Source: Protea cynaroides
Taxonomy: Eukaryota > Streptophyta > Magnoliopsida > Proteales > Proteaceae
Assembly (NCBI GenBank): GCA_028583415.1
Contig: CM053265.1
Span: forward strand, 38,211,597 to 38,275,596
Length of the DNA stretch: 64,000 bases
Reading direction: 5' to 3'
Shown here: in pieces, positions 48,110 through 60,640 of the stretch
How positions within the stretch are numbered: the first letter of the stretch is position 1
How the letters are laid out: each line of letters begins with the position of its first letter
Notes under the pieces: generated by a model
Databases searched by the model: none
Told to the model about the DNA's origin: nothing
What the model saw: only the letters and a program-made list of their open reading frames with translations
Translations under genes and position numbers: made by a program

Positions 48110-49540
48110 TCTGCTAAACTAGCCATACCTTCACGACAAATTGTGAACTGAGATAGGATAAAAATTAAAAGGTTTAATACAAACACACCATAAGCACCAG
48201 TGTTGGTTGAGACAGAACCTAAACAAGACAATAATATACATATAAAAGGTGGAACCATATATATACACACACAGAAAGAAAAGATCAAAAATTATCCTAA
48301 TAAACAAATAATATAGGGTATTATCTATAAGTTGGGTAGTTATCCAAGTATACCAGGATATAGTACAGTAGCAAGAAGGGAGCTTCTGTAAAGCATAAAA
48401 CTGAAATACCGAGTTGGTACTCACAAGATGTGAAACTCGATGTAAGATAGAGGAAGAAGGAAAATGGCTAGTAATGCCAAAACCCCTGTAGAGATAAAGG
48501 AAAAGATCTCGGGCTAAATCCAAACAGAGATAAGAGAATAATGGCCATATAAGTAGATAGGTTTATATAGGATGCGGTGCATTATTGATTTACTCTTATG
48601 ATTATAGAGGATGCACATACTAGATTTTAATTTATCATACCTTGACAGGATACCTTCTTGATTTAACCTGTCAATTGGAGCTATAGATATTGTTTCTTTA
48701 GTATTAGTCCTGATTATACCAATCTGAGCCACTCTCATGGTCAACAACATGAACAGAGATATGAACTGAATGAACAGTTAAATGATTAATCATGTTGAGC
48801 GTACATCTTCTGATTTATACCTGATTTATTAATGTACAAAAATTTTCTCTAGAGTATACCTGATTTACTGATGTACGAAATCTTTCTCTAGATTTACTCA
48901 TGTAGTGCCTTGACCAATGGCATTATATATTCGATAGAACCTATAACCATGAGGTTAAGAATTGTAACACCTCTATTTCCATGTATTTGGACCACCGTAC
49001 AACTTAACGATCTTTTGATGCCGGTTGGATTACTACAGATTTACTCCTGATCCTGTAAACCTAAGTTCACTAGATAAAGCAAGTGTTTGTCATTATGCTA
49101 AATCGACAGGCAGAAGTGAATCACTTTTGGATGAATATTTTGATTCATACACTCCCTAACCTTTGTTGATAAAGATGATTAGTGATAATGGAATTATTAG
49201 AAGAAAGATGATTATATCGGTATGAATTTTGACAAGGTAGAAGATTCCTAAAGATACATCTAAGAGTGGATACAAGGATAAAGTCAAAAATCGAGGCATT
49301 GATAGTATTAGGATTAGTATAAGTAATACTGAGTTATGCCCAATGTTGAGTGATATGATTAAGAAAAGACCAAAAGAGTTTGGATGAATTAATGAATTTA
49401 TAAGCATATACCCTAATGCTTATAGATACACTTGGGATATGAAGTAACAATCACAAGATATTTTTTGAGGTATATAAAAGAGAGATCAGGGTAGAACAGC
49501 AAGGATAAAAGAAATATAAGCTAATGAGTGCAATATGAGA
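48110..49540 (+). other. Element G degraded internal region, no gag recognised
   Basis: The first 200 bases resemble the leader of the other copies (AACTGAGATAGGATAAAA, CACCATAAGCACC). After that I see no gag core, no knuckle and no antisense-gene motif. A local duplication of about 40 bp with TATACCTGATTTA and TTTTCTCTAGA repeats lies at 48815-48895. Origin of the rest unknown. Confidence 0.5.
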
Positions 49541-52500
49541 TTTTGACGATAGTCTTTGGAAAATCATAAGAGATGAAGAAACTAGACAATCTCCTAAGAC
49601 CGTTACACCAGATTTTACTAGTTCAAGCCCTTTTGGACTAGATGTTCAATTGGATGAGTGTTATGAACAAAGTCCAAATCGTACGGATGGATGAAATTTG
49701 GATGCAACCTAATTAGACTTGAGATGGCAGACTTTGACGTCATCTTGCGAATAGACAGGTCGTTTTAACACTCTACAAAGTTGTTATGTGCAAGGAAGAG
49801 GTTATCATTCAAGAATAAACACGGCATGTAATTTAGTTTTATTGGAAGCATGTTGCCTAAGAAGCAAAGGCTGATCCTCTCCATGCTAAAGGCGAAGAGA
49901 TGCTTTAAAGAGAAAGAAGTTGGATAAATGGTATCTGTGGTATACGTTACCAAAGAAGCACCACAGATGGAAGGTATAGATGTGATGCGTGAATTTTCTG
50001 ATGTATTTCTAGGAAACTTATCGAGTTACCATCTGATTAAGTGACTGAGTTCGTCATCGACTTGTTACCAAGGATGATACTTGTGTAAAAAGCACCTTAT
50101 CGAATGGCTCCTACGGAACTAAAGGAATTAAAAGTACAACTACAAGAACTAATGGACAAGGGTTATATTCGGCCCAGTATATCACCATGGGGAGCACCAG
50201 TATTGTTCGTAAAGAAGAAGGACGGTAGCGTTCGATTATGTATCGACTATCGGGAGTTGAATGAACTGACAATCAAGAATCGATATCTACTACCTCGGAT
50301 CGATGACTTGTTCGATCAGTTGCAAGGAGCAAAAGTATTTTCTAAGATCGATCTTCGGTCAGGCTACCATCAGTTGAAGATTAAATAGGGCGATATTCCT
50401 AAGACAGCTTTCAAGACCAGATATGGACATTATGAGTTCTTGGTCATATCTTTTGGATTAACAAACGCACCTTTAACTTTCATGGAACTTATGAACCGGG
50501 TTTTCCATAATATGCTGGATACATCGGTTATCGTATTTATTGATGATATATTGGTATATTCCAAGGACAAGGAAACCCATATTAAGAATCTAAACGCCAC
50601 TCTACAGCGTTTAAGGAAAGAAAAGCTATATGCCAAATTTACCAAATGTGAGTTTTGGCTAAGTGAAGTCGCCTTCCTAGGCCATGTAGTATCCGCTGAA
50701 GGAATCAAAGTGGATCCCAGCAAGATCGAGGCTATTGTAAAGTGGGAAGCACCAAAGAGTGTTGTAGAAATTAGAAGTTTTCTGGGTCTCACTGGTTATT
50801 ATCGGAGATTTGTGGAAGACTATTCTTGGATTGCCATACCTCTCACCAGTCTGACTAAGAAAGGCGAAAAGTTTGTGTGGATGGATAAATATGAGAAGAG
50901 CTTCCAAACATTGAAGACCAGATTGATATCCGCCCCGATTTTGACCATTCCCGTTCCCGGACAGCCATTTACCCTGTACACTGATGCGTCAGGATTGGGA
51001 TTAGGATGTGTGCTTATGCAAGGAGAACAAGTAGTTGTTTATGCCTCAAGACAGTTAAAGACACATGAGAAAAATTATCCCACTCATGATTTGGAATTGG
51101 CGGCAATAGTACATGCTGTCAAGATATGGAGACATTACCTATACAGAGAGAAGTTACAGATTAAATCGGACAATAAAAGTCTTACTTATTTATTTAATCA
51201 GAAGGAGTTGAATATGAGACAAAGAAGATGGCTGGAACTATTGAAGGATTACGATTGTGATATCCAGTATCATCCGAGGAAAGCTAATGTAGTAGCGGAT
51301 GTGTTGAACAGAAAGGCAATGATAAAATCTCAAGGAGAGGTTAGCACAACTACAGCAATGTGTACTATCGGAATGGTATTCATTCATGGCAATGAGCAGT
51401 ATGTGGTAGATACACCGGATGGATCAGCCAACCAAGGGTTTATTCATCGGTTTTCAAATATGTTTGCTGCATTGAAGATTATACCGGATATAATTGATGA
51501 AGTGAAGACAGCTATCAAATCAGACCCTTATCTGAGAACGGTACAAGAAGACATCGAAAAGGTAGAACTAACCCTGAGTTCACCTTGGATGAAGAAAAGA
51601 TATTGAAGTACAAGGGAAGAATATGTGTACCCGAAACAGAAAGTGTGGACATTAGACACCGAGTGATGAAAGAAGCCCATACCACCATCTATTCAATACA
51701 TCCTGGAAGTACAAAAATGTATCATGATCTAAAGAAACTATATTGGTGGAGAGGAATGAAAGCAAATGTAGCTAAGTTTTTGTCTCAATGCCTAAATTGT
51801 CAGAAAGTAAAGGCTGAACGAAAAAGACCTGCAGGACTGTTACAGCCGTTACCAGAATCAGCATGGAAATGGGACTGCATCACCATGGACTTTGTCACAG
51901 GGTTACCATTGACTCCTCGAGTAGTTGTCGCAGTTTGGGTGATTGTAGACTGCTTGACAAAAACAGCTCGCTTTATACCGATATGACCTCAGTATACACT
52001 AGAGAGGTTAGCAAAGATGTATGTGGATAATATTGTTCAATTACACGGTGTCCAGAGAGCATTGTGTCCGATAGAGATCCATGATTTACTTCTAAATTTT
52101 GGAAAGGATTACAAAAGGCTATGGGTACAACATTGAAGTTTAGTACTGCATTCCATCCATAGACAGATGGACAGTCAGAGCATACAATTCAAATTCTAGA
52201 AGATATGCTACGAGCATGTGTAATTGATTTTAAATGATCGTGGGATGAAAAGCTACCACTGATCGAGTTCGCTTCTAACAATAGCTATCAGGCTACTATA
52301 CAGATGTCACCCTATGAAGCACTGTATGGCAAGAAGTGTCGAACTCCTTTATTTCGGATGAAGTTGGGGAACGTAGTCTCGTTGGACCAGAATTTGTTGA
52401 AGTGACTTGTCGAGTGGTCGGCATTATCAAGGAAAGAGTAAAAACAGCCCTGAATCGTCAGAAGCAATATGCAGATACTCGACGCAGAGATCTTGAGTTC

Positions 52501-52970
52501 GTCGTGGGTGATAAAGTATTCTTGAAGGTATCGCCTATGCGAGGTCTGAAACGGTTCGGACAGAAAGGGAAACTAAGTCCAAGATATGTCGGGCCATATG
52601 AGATTCTAGCTAAGCGTGGGAAAGTGGCTTACCAGTTAGCACTACCACCATCTATGTCAAGTGTGCATGACGTATTTCATATTTCCTTATTGAAGAAGTA
52701 TGCCAAAGATCCAACGCACGTTCTGACAGTAGATCTACCTGATTTAACTGAAGATTTGACTTTTGAAGTAACACCAACTGAAATCCCCAGCCGAAAGTTT
52801 GAACGACTACACAATTGAGATATCTATTATGTCAAGGTCACATAGAGAAGTAGAGACATGGAAGAAATTACATGGGAAAAAGAGAATGATATACGAAAGC
52901 AATACCCTCACTTATTCGACTCAAAAGGTATGAACAATTTTGGGGACAAAATTTATATAAGTAGGGGTAG
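49541..52970 (+). pseudogene. Element G pol: degraded protease, then well-kept RT to chromodomain
   Basis: 49541-50100 is a protease/linker relic with many stops (LEMADFDVIL-like at 49720). From 50104 the frame is good: RT with [16 protein letters not shown] and [12 protein letters not shown] (50533-50568), RNase H (TDASGLGLG), integrase finger CLNCQKVK, and a chromodomain ending RKQYPHLFDS. Stops lie at 50386 (TAG), 51985 (TGA from CGA), near 52162 (TAG in HPQTDG, shared with A and H) and near 52238 (TGA). Frameshifts lie near 51560, 52050 and 52355. Confidence 0.9.
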
Positions 52971-52971
52971 T
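52958..52971 (+). other. Polypurine tract of element G
   Basis: AAGTAGGGGTAGT before the LTR, weaker than the TTGGGGGGAGT of A and H. Confidence 0.7.
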
Positions 52972-55271
52972 TGTAAGACCCGTATCAAACTAACCCGGTC
53001 TTACCACCTTGAACCAGGTCTACCCTTCATGGATGAGCCAAATGGACCAAGTGCGTAAAGGAGATCACGATCCCAGGTATTAAACTGACCCAAAAACAAT
53101 TAAATTAAGGGGAGGGTCGCATACCCAGCAAGGGAGGGTCGGACCCCCCTAAGACAGAAGTCAGACCCCCAGTTTTACATGGGGGGTCGGACACTTTAGG
53201 AACTAGGGGTCGACGGGATCTCCAACCCCCCTATCGACCCCCGATACTCGGTAAATCTGAAAATTAAGAAAGTTTCCTAATTTCGATGGGATTCCTTCCA
53301 AATCTCAATGGGACTTATTTTAGGAGTTTCTACTCTATAAATAGGACGTCCCTGAGCCTCTTTTACTCCTTTTACAACCCTAATTGAATTGAGAGAAAGA
53401 GAAGGGAAGGAAGAGAAGGAAAAGAGAAGGAAAGAAGAGAAGAAGGCCAAGGGAGAAGAGTTGCAGAGAAAGAGTATTCTTCCCAGGTATGGATACTAAT
53501 TCCATGAATTGCTAAAGACCTTAGGATAGATAATGCAGAGAGTATGATCTCGGAGAACCCAAACCATCAACCCATGGTTAGGTTTTCATGGAAAACCATG
53601 GGGGAAAATCATGAAAGCCATATAGGTGGTAGAATCATGGTTCTAGAGCATATACATGTGTAGAATGGATTATAGGAGCAAGCCATAGGACCCCAAACAC
53701 GAAGAATGGACTGAAGGAAGAAAATCGACCAAAACCCATAAGGGGTCATATGGGGCGTCGATGGCCAATCGACCCTACCAGACCCTGAGCATCGACACCC
53801 AATGTTCGGGAAGTCCAGAATAGGGGAGGTCGCACCCAGGGTCGATCTTTACTCCGACCATACCTCCGACCCCCAGTTAAAAACATGGTTTTAAAAATCA
53901 GAATTAATTCTAATTAAATTCTATCGACTTTGTTAGGTCTTCTAGCAATATAATAACAGTATAAAGGTGATTTTAAAGCTTGAAAGAGGATTATTAGCAA
54001 GCTAAGGTGAGGAAACAGAACTCTATACTAATTGGTTAATAACAAATTGTTTTCTCTTTTCTTGAGTCCAATGCCATTCTTGATCCTATGCATATGTTTG
54101 TATTGTGCATACAACGTGTCATCCAATATTTCTATTATTTGTTCATTCATATTTACCTTATTGTTTATAACATGATGATGATGATGATGATAGGAATAGG
54201 CAGGTGAATGTATGTGTATGGTTGGTGTACTTGACACGAGCAAGTATCAGGGGAGGAGTGATGGGAACGTCAATAAACGTTAACCTCTGGTGGGTCTCAG
54301 CAATTTAGCTCTATCTCTAACTCAAGTCTTGTGCATTAGCATCATCGTATCGCCATTACTTTAGCATAACTATTACGTCATAGAGTATCAGGGGAGGTGG
54401 TCTCGGTCCTTGTAGTCTCTGACTCTACCGAGGGGCCTTAGATCTATCTATCTCTATGGACGTTTTGAGGGATGCTGGGGTGAGGGTCTGGATACACTGT
54501 TTGGCATTTGGATTGGTTAGTTGCGAGCCCAGTTTGCAAGCTCTCGCCAGCAGGGGCTTACGTGTTGGTATGGCACTGTACAATAATAAACGTTAACCTT
54601 TGTTGTACAATGTTATGGTAGGGTGGATGGGGACGATAATAAACGTTAACCTTTGGGAGGACTTCCACACCCTGTGTATAGAGGCGGGGTCAATAAACGT
54701 TAACCTTTGTCCACCCAACCTTTCTATTGCGCATTGCAAACTTTAAACCAGACCAAAGATATGAATTGACTGCATGCATATGTATTGTTGCATTGTTTTG
54801 TTTGCTCACTGAGCCATGATGTGTGCTCACCCCCTCGACGTCGAATATTTTTAGTTAATGATGCAGGTACTACAGTCGAAGATTATGTCAATGCTCCAGT
54901 GTATGGGCACGTGGCGGCGATGGAAGTTGAAGATAAAGTGGATATACATGACTCCTCTTGCGAGTGCAACTCATGTGTATTCAATTAGATTTTTAGTTTT
55001 CTTTATTTGGATTTAATAAAGACATGTATTTGATATTTATTTATGTCTTAGTTAATACAGAATAATTTGTTATTTAAATATTAATATCACAGTGGATTTC
55101 TCAGTTCATTTTACTATAAAACTTCCGCTATTGTGTATTTACTCTGATTAAGAATGTGGATGTATGAGGTTTAGATAAAACGGATTCCGCTTGTCCGAGA
55201 TCCTTGTTGAACCATTGGTTTGCTAGCGGTTCATCACACCATTCTGAAGTGTGCGAAATTGGGGTGTGACA
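52972..55271 (+). repeat. 3' LTR of element G
   Basis: TGTAAGACCCG to GGGTGTGACA, 2300 bp. TATA box at 53333-53344. Confidence 0.94.
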
Positions 55272-55276
55272 GGTAG

Positions 55277-55464
55277 GGTTGCATGTCTTGGTCGAATTAT
55301 GCGACCCTAGGACTGAAAATCATGTTTTTAATCCTGATTTTTGGATCCATTTCTCATTCTTTCTCCTCCTTTCCAACTCGGCTCGTTCCTCTGAGTGCTA
55401 CAGTGACAACTCCAACCATTGGTGATTTTTTCTTCTCTTTTCGACTTCTACTCCTTCTCTATAG
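55277..55464. other. Element E leader, right piece; first exon side of the antisense gene
   Basis: It continues the leader broken by G. It holds TGCGACCCTAGG and the conserved CTACAGTGACAAC block seen also at 6235 and 18708. It ends at the 5' splice site of the antisense gene's leader intron. Confidence 0.65.
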
Positions 55465-55915
55465 GTATGTTCTCTACGGTTTCATGGTTTTAGGATTTCT
55501 TAACTAGGTTTTTGCTCGTTTATATCGTTTTCCTCAAATTAAACTTTTTCCAACTGTAAAAATTTGATTTTTGTTGGGGGATTTTGTTGTTGGTGACTCA
55601 ATAGACGAAAGCCCTCGAAAATATTTGAGTTTCATCGGTTGGTTATCGAGAAGCTTGAAATTTTCCAATTTTTGCCCTAATTTGTCACGATTTTTGAATT
55701 TCTTGAAATTTCTTCAAATTCAATCCTCTTAGCTAAAATTTCCAACTATATGAATCTTGCAGGATAGTTTAGAATCTGTATAAGTCCTCCTGCCCATGTG
55801 TATGGGTGAAAAGTGAGGCTTTTGCCTAATTTATGCCATCATAATGCCGATTTTTTTTTTTTTTTGGGTTTTTCACCTTTACTAAGCTATTGTCTGTTTT
55901 TCTTTGTTTTTACAG
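55465..55915 (+). other. Leader intron of the antisense gene, element E
   Basis: CTATAG^GTATGTTCTC to GTTTTTACAG^ATAATATGG, 451 bp, with a T run near 55852-55865. The conserved interior matches copies A and C. Confidence 0.68.
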
Positions 55916-55920
55916 ATAAT

Positions 55921-57236
55921 ATGGCTCATACCAAAGTACCTAGGGTTCACGACCCAGTTCGCTTTCGTTCTAACGAGGACGACGCTCAGTATGCCCGCTA
56001 CGCTCGGAAGAACGTAGAGGGAGGTCGTCGTGTAGACTTGGCTAGCTTAGCCTTGTTCGATGTAGAGAGAGCCTTTGGTGACATGGGCTGGCTTCCCGTG
56101 ATCACCTACGACGCCTGTACCCATTCAGATTTAGTGCGACAGTTCTATTGTAACCTTCAGGTGGTGGGAGATCACAATGACACTGAGAGGGGTAGGGAGC
56201 TCAGGATCACGAGCTACGTCAAGGGGGTAGAGATTTCCTTTGACTGTCGACAGTTAGCGGACCTCTTGGGCATTTCATATGATGGCCCCTTGGTATACTG
56301 TGCCCCCAGAGAGCCCCAGTTCTTTTCCTTGGAGATGAGGGCTGAGATAGATCGTCAGCTTATCAGAGGGGATCGCTGGGAGATGAAAGCGATCTACCTA
56401 CGTCCAGAGCCTCGGGTGTACTGTAAGATCATCCTGCACAACCTGATACCCCAGAGTGGACATTACGAGAGGATCTCCCAGTTGACCCAGATTTACTCTA
56501 CTGTATCTGCACTAGGCAGCCTATCTATCTCCCTTATATTATTATGCGGACAATGATCAGTGCCAAACTGCCTAGTCAGGTAGGCAACCTGCTTTACGGA
56601 TGCCTGATCACTACACTGCTTACCCGCCTGGGTGTTGATTTGGTGGATGAAATGATTCAGGAGAAATCCTTCTCATCACCTCTAGATTAGGAGGCCATCT
56701 GTAAGATGGGCATGCGGGATGCTCAGGTCAGCGACGATGAGAGGAACGCTCTAGTGTGTCCTCGTACTCGGGTGGAGATGGCAGACGTTGAGGCAGCAGC
56801 AGCAGCCGCTGGAGCAGGGGTTCATGGGGGTGATTCTGGGGATGAGGATCGTTTGTACATGGATGTGGACTCCATACCTCCTCCATCACCTACACATACT
56901 ACGAAAGCTGGTCCTGCACATGCAATTGGTCCTTCACATGCAGCTGGTCCTTCACACCCACCTTCTGATCACATGATGGGGCTACTGCGTGAGATTAGAG
57001 AGGCTCCGCGCATGTCTGATCTGAGGGTGGGACAGCTTCTAGATGCTCAGCGCGTGACTGATCTGAGAGTGGGAGAGCTTCTAGATGCTCAGCGCATGAC
57101 TGATCGGCGGGTTGCTGATCTCACAACTAGTCTTTAGTTGACCCAGACTCAGGTAGCTTGGTTGACTAGAGTCTATGCTGAGGATTATGACAGAGACCGC
57201 GAGGCACAGCCTCCCCCATCACCTCCAGCTTCATGA
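55921..57236 (+). pseudogene. Antisense extra gene, element E (best-preserved copy)
   Basis: It starts MAHTKVPRVHDPVRF at 55921, five bases after the leader intron; the stop is TGA at 57234-57236, about 438 codons. Residues 1-60 are basic/polar. At about 75-230 is the region resembling the plant transposon-protein family: DLVRQFYCNLQVVG, RITSYVKGVEISFD, ADLLGISYDGP, IILHNLIPQSGHYE, then IYLPYII and LITTLLTRLGVD after a one-base frameshift near 56490. A TAG (from TGG) follows at 56688-56690. The C-terminal part is open from 56706: acidic, proline/serine/histidine-rich, two LLDAQR coiled-coil units, LTQTQVAWLTRVYAEDY, and a PPPSPPAS tail. TAG at 57135-57137 breaks the end. No transposase catalytic residues can be assigned. 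Function unknown. Confidence 0.75.
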
Positions 57237-57506
57237 TGTATTTTTCTTTTATTTTTCTTTTGTACTACAGAGTAACTATCTGGATTGTGGACTGTACTCC
57301 GCTTTAGATATGTGTATATACGTTTGTTTTTCATTCGAGTGTATATGAACTTGTTTCTCATTTAATAGATGCATTATTCTCTTTCAAATTTTGTCTCAAA
57401 CAATCAAGGTGCTTATAGTGTGTTATTATTACAGCTTTTAAATTTTATCCTATCTCAGTTCACAACTTTTGTGCTAGTATACTGGTTTAAAAGATAGGGC
57501 CTGAGA
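57237..57506. other. Leader of element E
   Basis: Non-coding, matching 8050-8314 of A (GTACTACAGAGTAACT, AATAGATGCATTATTC). Confidence 0.6.
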
Positions 57507-57518
57507 GCTCTGATACCA
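57507..57518 (-). other. Primer-binding site of element E
   Basis: In coding sense TGGTATCAGAGC, intact, three bases after the LTR. Confidence 0.92.
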
Positions 57519-57521
57519 AGT

Positions 57522-59791
57522 TGTCACACCCCAATTCTACACTATTCAGAACAGTGTGATGAAGCTTAAACCATACACATCCACAACCATAATCAGAATA
57601 AATACACATTAGCGAAAGTCTTAATATTAAATGAACTGAGAATCTAACTGTGATAATCATAAATAAAATATCAAATTATGTTGTATCAACCGAGACATAA
57701 ATAAATAAAATATCAAATTACATTTCCTTAATAGTTCAAACAAAAATCTAATAAAAAACGCATGAGTTGCACTCGCAAGAGGAGTCATGCGTCTCCACAA
57801 TATCTTCAGCCTCCATAGCAGCCACGTGCCCGTATGCAGGAGCATTCATATAATCTTCCACAGTAGTACCTGCATCATCAACTAAAAATATTCAAATTCG
57901 AAAGGGTGAGCACACATCACGGCTCAGTGAGCAAACAAAATAATGCAACAAACATATGCATGCATTCAATTCATATCTGTGGTCTGGTATATAAGTTTGC
58001 AATGTGCTATAGAAAGGTTCGGTGACCGCCTCGCCTCTATACACAGGGTGTGTAAGCCCACCCAATGGATCAAACACCGCTGTCATCCACATCCACCCAG
58101 CTATGGAATAGAGATAGACCTAAGGTGCTTAGGACCTCACCGCATCACACTTCCCCTGATGCTCTATCCATACCAACACGTAAGCCCCTGTTGGCGAGGG
58201 CTTGCAAACTGGGCTCGCAACTAACCAATCCTAATGTCAAATAGTTTATCCAAGGCCTCACCCCAGCATCCCTCAATACGTCCATAGAGATAGAGCTAAG
58301 GCCCCCCAACAGAGTCAGAGACTACAAGGTCCGAGACCACCTCCCCTGATGCCTTACGACGTAATAGTTCTGCTAAGGTAATGGCGATACGATGATGTCA
58401 GTTGACAAGACTTGAGTAGAGATAGGGCTAAAGTGCTTAGGACCACACCACATCACACATCCCCTGATGCCCCACTCGCATCAAGTACACTAACCACACA
58501 CAAACATTCACATGCCTATTCCTAGCATCATCATCATCATCATGTTGTAAATAAACTGAATTAAATATGCATGAACAGTAATAACAGGAATAGTAAATGA
58601 CATGTGATATGCACATTAGACTCATACAATCAGAGAATCATACATGGGATTGGACTCAATAAACGAAAACAGTTTATTCTTAGCCAATTAGTTTAGTTCT
58701 TGTTCCCTCACCTTTGCTTGAGTGTAGATCATCTTTCAAGCTTTAAGAATCACTTTATATCACTAGGAAAACCTAACAAGTCGATAGATTTTAATTAGAA
58801 TTAATTCCAACAGGTTTAAGCTTGCTGTACTGCTAGGGTCGCAGGTTGGGTCGCAGGTAGGGTGGCAGTTTTCTGCGACCCCAGGGGTAGGGTCAATCCT
58901 AGGGTCGGTTGTCCCATCGACCCTAGGTGCGACCGCAGCTTCCCTAGACTTTTCAGGAGCTAGGGGTCGATCTTGTGGTCTAGTAGGGTCAATTCCCAAT
59001 CGACCCTGCGTGCGACTGCACATGGTTTGAGTCGACCTTTTCATTCTACAATCTATTCTTTCATGTTTGGATCCTTTGGCTTACTTCCACAGTCCATTCT
59101 TTGCTTGTTCTATGGCTTAAAACTCCGTGACACTTCCTTACTTTGTCTACCATGATTCCCTCCATGGATTCCATTGAAATCTTCCCATGGATGGATGATT
59201 TGGGTTTCTCCTAGATCATACCCTCTTCATGAACTATTCTAAGGTCTTAAATAATTCATGGAAAGCATATCCATACCTGAGGTTTGCTGAGATTCAGAGA
59301 TTTCTCTGAATTTCTTCTCTTTAGTCTTCTTCTCCAATTCTCCTTCTCTTCTCCTTCTACTCCCTTTCTCTCACTTTCAATTAGGGTTCAAAAAGAGTGA
59401 AAGAGGCTAAGGGATGTCCTATTTATAGAGGAAAACCTCCCAAAATAAGTCCCATTGAGATTAGGAAAGAATCCCCTTGAATTTAGGAAAGTTTCCTATT
59501 TACGGTTTCTGTCGGTGATCCTAGGGTCGATGAGGGGGTCGGAGATCCCGTCGACCCTAGGGTTTTAGTTGTCTGACCCTAGGACTAAAAGTCATGGGTC
59601 TGACTTCCTGATGTGGTGGGGTCGAACCTACCTATTTTGGTATGCGACCCTACCCTCTATTTTACTATTTTTGGGTCAGTTTCGTACCTGGTCTTGCTAT
59701 TTCCTTTACGCACTTGGTCCATTTGGCTCGACCATGATAGGTAGACCTGGTTCAAGGTGGTAAGACCAGTTAGTTCGATACGGGTCTTACA
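57522..59791 (-). repeat. 5' LTR of element E
   Basis: TGTCACACCCC to GGGTCTTACA, 2270 bp; shorter than the 3' LTR because of a loss of about 60 bp near 57552. In coding sense the TATA box TCTATAAATAGG is at 59419-59430. Mixed GGGTCGCA/GGGTCGAT clusters lie at 58835-59035 and 59520-59655. Confidence 0.94.
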
Positions 59792-59796
59792 GGGTA
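59792..59796. other. Target-site duplication, right of element E
   Basis: GGGTA, matching 29276-29280. Confidence 0.9.
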
Positions 59797-60195
59797 GACC
59801 TGAGTTGGTCAAATCACCTTTTTCCTTTCTCTCTTATTTACACACCAATAAGACTTTGTTCATTTGGGGATGGGCGAAAATGGGGTGCTTACAGATACCC
59901 CTCTTTAGCCAAGATTCTATCAATTGAGGGTAAAGACAAGATAACCACATTTTTGCCTCCCATATTGGAGAGAAAGACGAAATCCTTTAGCGGGGTATCA
60001 AACCTATCATCTTACCTTTCATGCATATGCTATGGCAATCACAATAACATTAGAACTAGCATTTGTCACTCTCATCCAATCATGTGAATCAAAACAAATG
60101 ACAATTATCATGCATACTCCGAATGAAATTTGGCATGGGCTGTTAGAAATGAAAATGGTTCTCATTAGCCAATATGATTGAGATGAGGTTGAAAG
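59797..60195. other. Host element Z, right part: non-coding with a purine tract
   Basis: It continues the sequence cut at 29280. AAAATGGGGTGCTTACAG followed by ACCCCTCTTTAG (59878-59909) resembles the region around the polypurine tract in large plant Tat/Ogre-type elements. No gene. Class uncertain. Confidence 0.35.
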
Positions 60196-60415
60196 TGAGC
60201 TTTGAATAGTGATAGCTCTTTGAGACTGAGTTTGGAGCTCCAAATTTAATCATTGAAATCTCATTGGAACCAAATTCAGAAATTAAGATGTGGACACTGA
60301 AGTTCATTGGGACTAATTTTATCGATTCAGATTTGGATGTTAAAGCTCTTTGGAACTGCCTTTGAAGATTGAGATCTGAACATTGAAAGCTCTTTGTGAT
60401 CGAATTTGGATGTCC
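60196..60415. repeat. Degenerate tandem repeat, 43-50 bp units, about 5 copies
   Basis: Units share TTGAAAGCTCTTTGGGA and GATTTGGATG blocks, with heavy drift. Confidence 0.6.
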
Positions 60416-60480
60416 CTCCAAATTGCCTATATATCTTGGGATGCATCTTTTCCCAAGAACAAGGTCACCGCATAGTTCAG

Positions 60481-60640
60481 CTGAAGGTAGTCAAACCTGA
60501 CTAAGGGTCAAATCAAAGCCTTGACTAGACTGAACGTAGTTGAAACTGACAAAGGGGTTAAATTAGAGCCTTAACCAGACTGAAGGTAGTCGAACCTGAC
60601 TGAGGAGTCAAATCAGAGCCTTGACTAGACTAAAGGTAGA
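60481..60640 (+). repeat. Tandem repeat, 50-bp unit, 3.2 copies
   Basis: Units begin CTGAAGGTAGTCGAACCTGA and end GCCTTGACTAGA. They start at 60481, 60530 and 60580, with a partial copy from 60630. Confidence 0.88.

Larger units (their letters stand above)
45776..55271 (+). mobile_element. Element G: plus-strand Tekay-like retrotransposon
   Basis: It has paired LTRs with a few percent difference by eye, a perfect GGTAG duplication, a primer site and a polypurine tract. The internal region is a mosaic: the RT to chromodomain half (50104-52970) is close to copies A and H, while 48110-50100 is strongly degraded, with no recognisable gag and no antisense gene. Inserted in the motif cluster of E's leader, opposite in strand to E. 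Confidence 0.93.
29281..59791 (-). mobile_element. Element E: Tekay-like retrotransposon split by three later insertions
   Basis: Both LTRs (29281-31605, 57522-59791) and a perfect 5-bp duplication GGGTA show one insertion event into host Z. Internal parts in coding sense are primer site, antisense gene (57236-55921), leader (55464-55277, then 45775-45525), gag (45524-45155, then 36058-35158), intron, pol and polypurine tract. The gaps are solo LTR I (which holds H) and element G. Without these E would be about 11.9 kb. The 5' LTR has lost about 60 bp near 57552 that the 3' LTR keeps. Confidence 0.93.

Noticed and set aside
48110..49540. A possible new gene in G's internal region
   Set aside because: Frames are short and broken; it is best described as decayed sequence of unknown origin.
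55813..55920. Extension of the antisense-gene frame upstream of 55921
   Set aside because: It lies in the conserved leader intron and is not shared with A or C; the shared protein starts at 55921.
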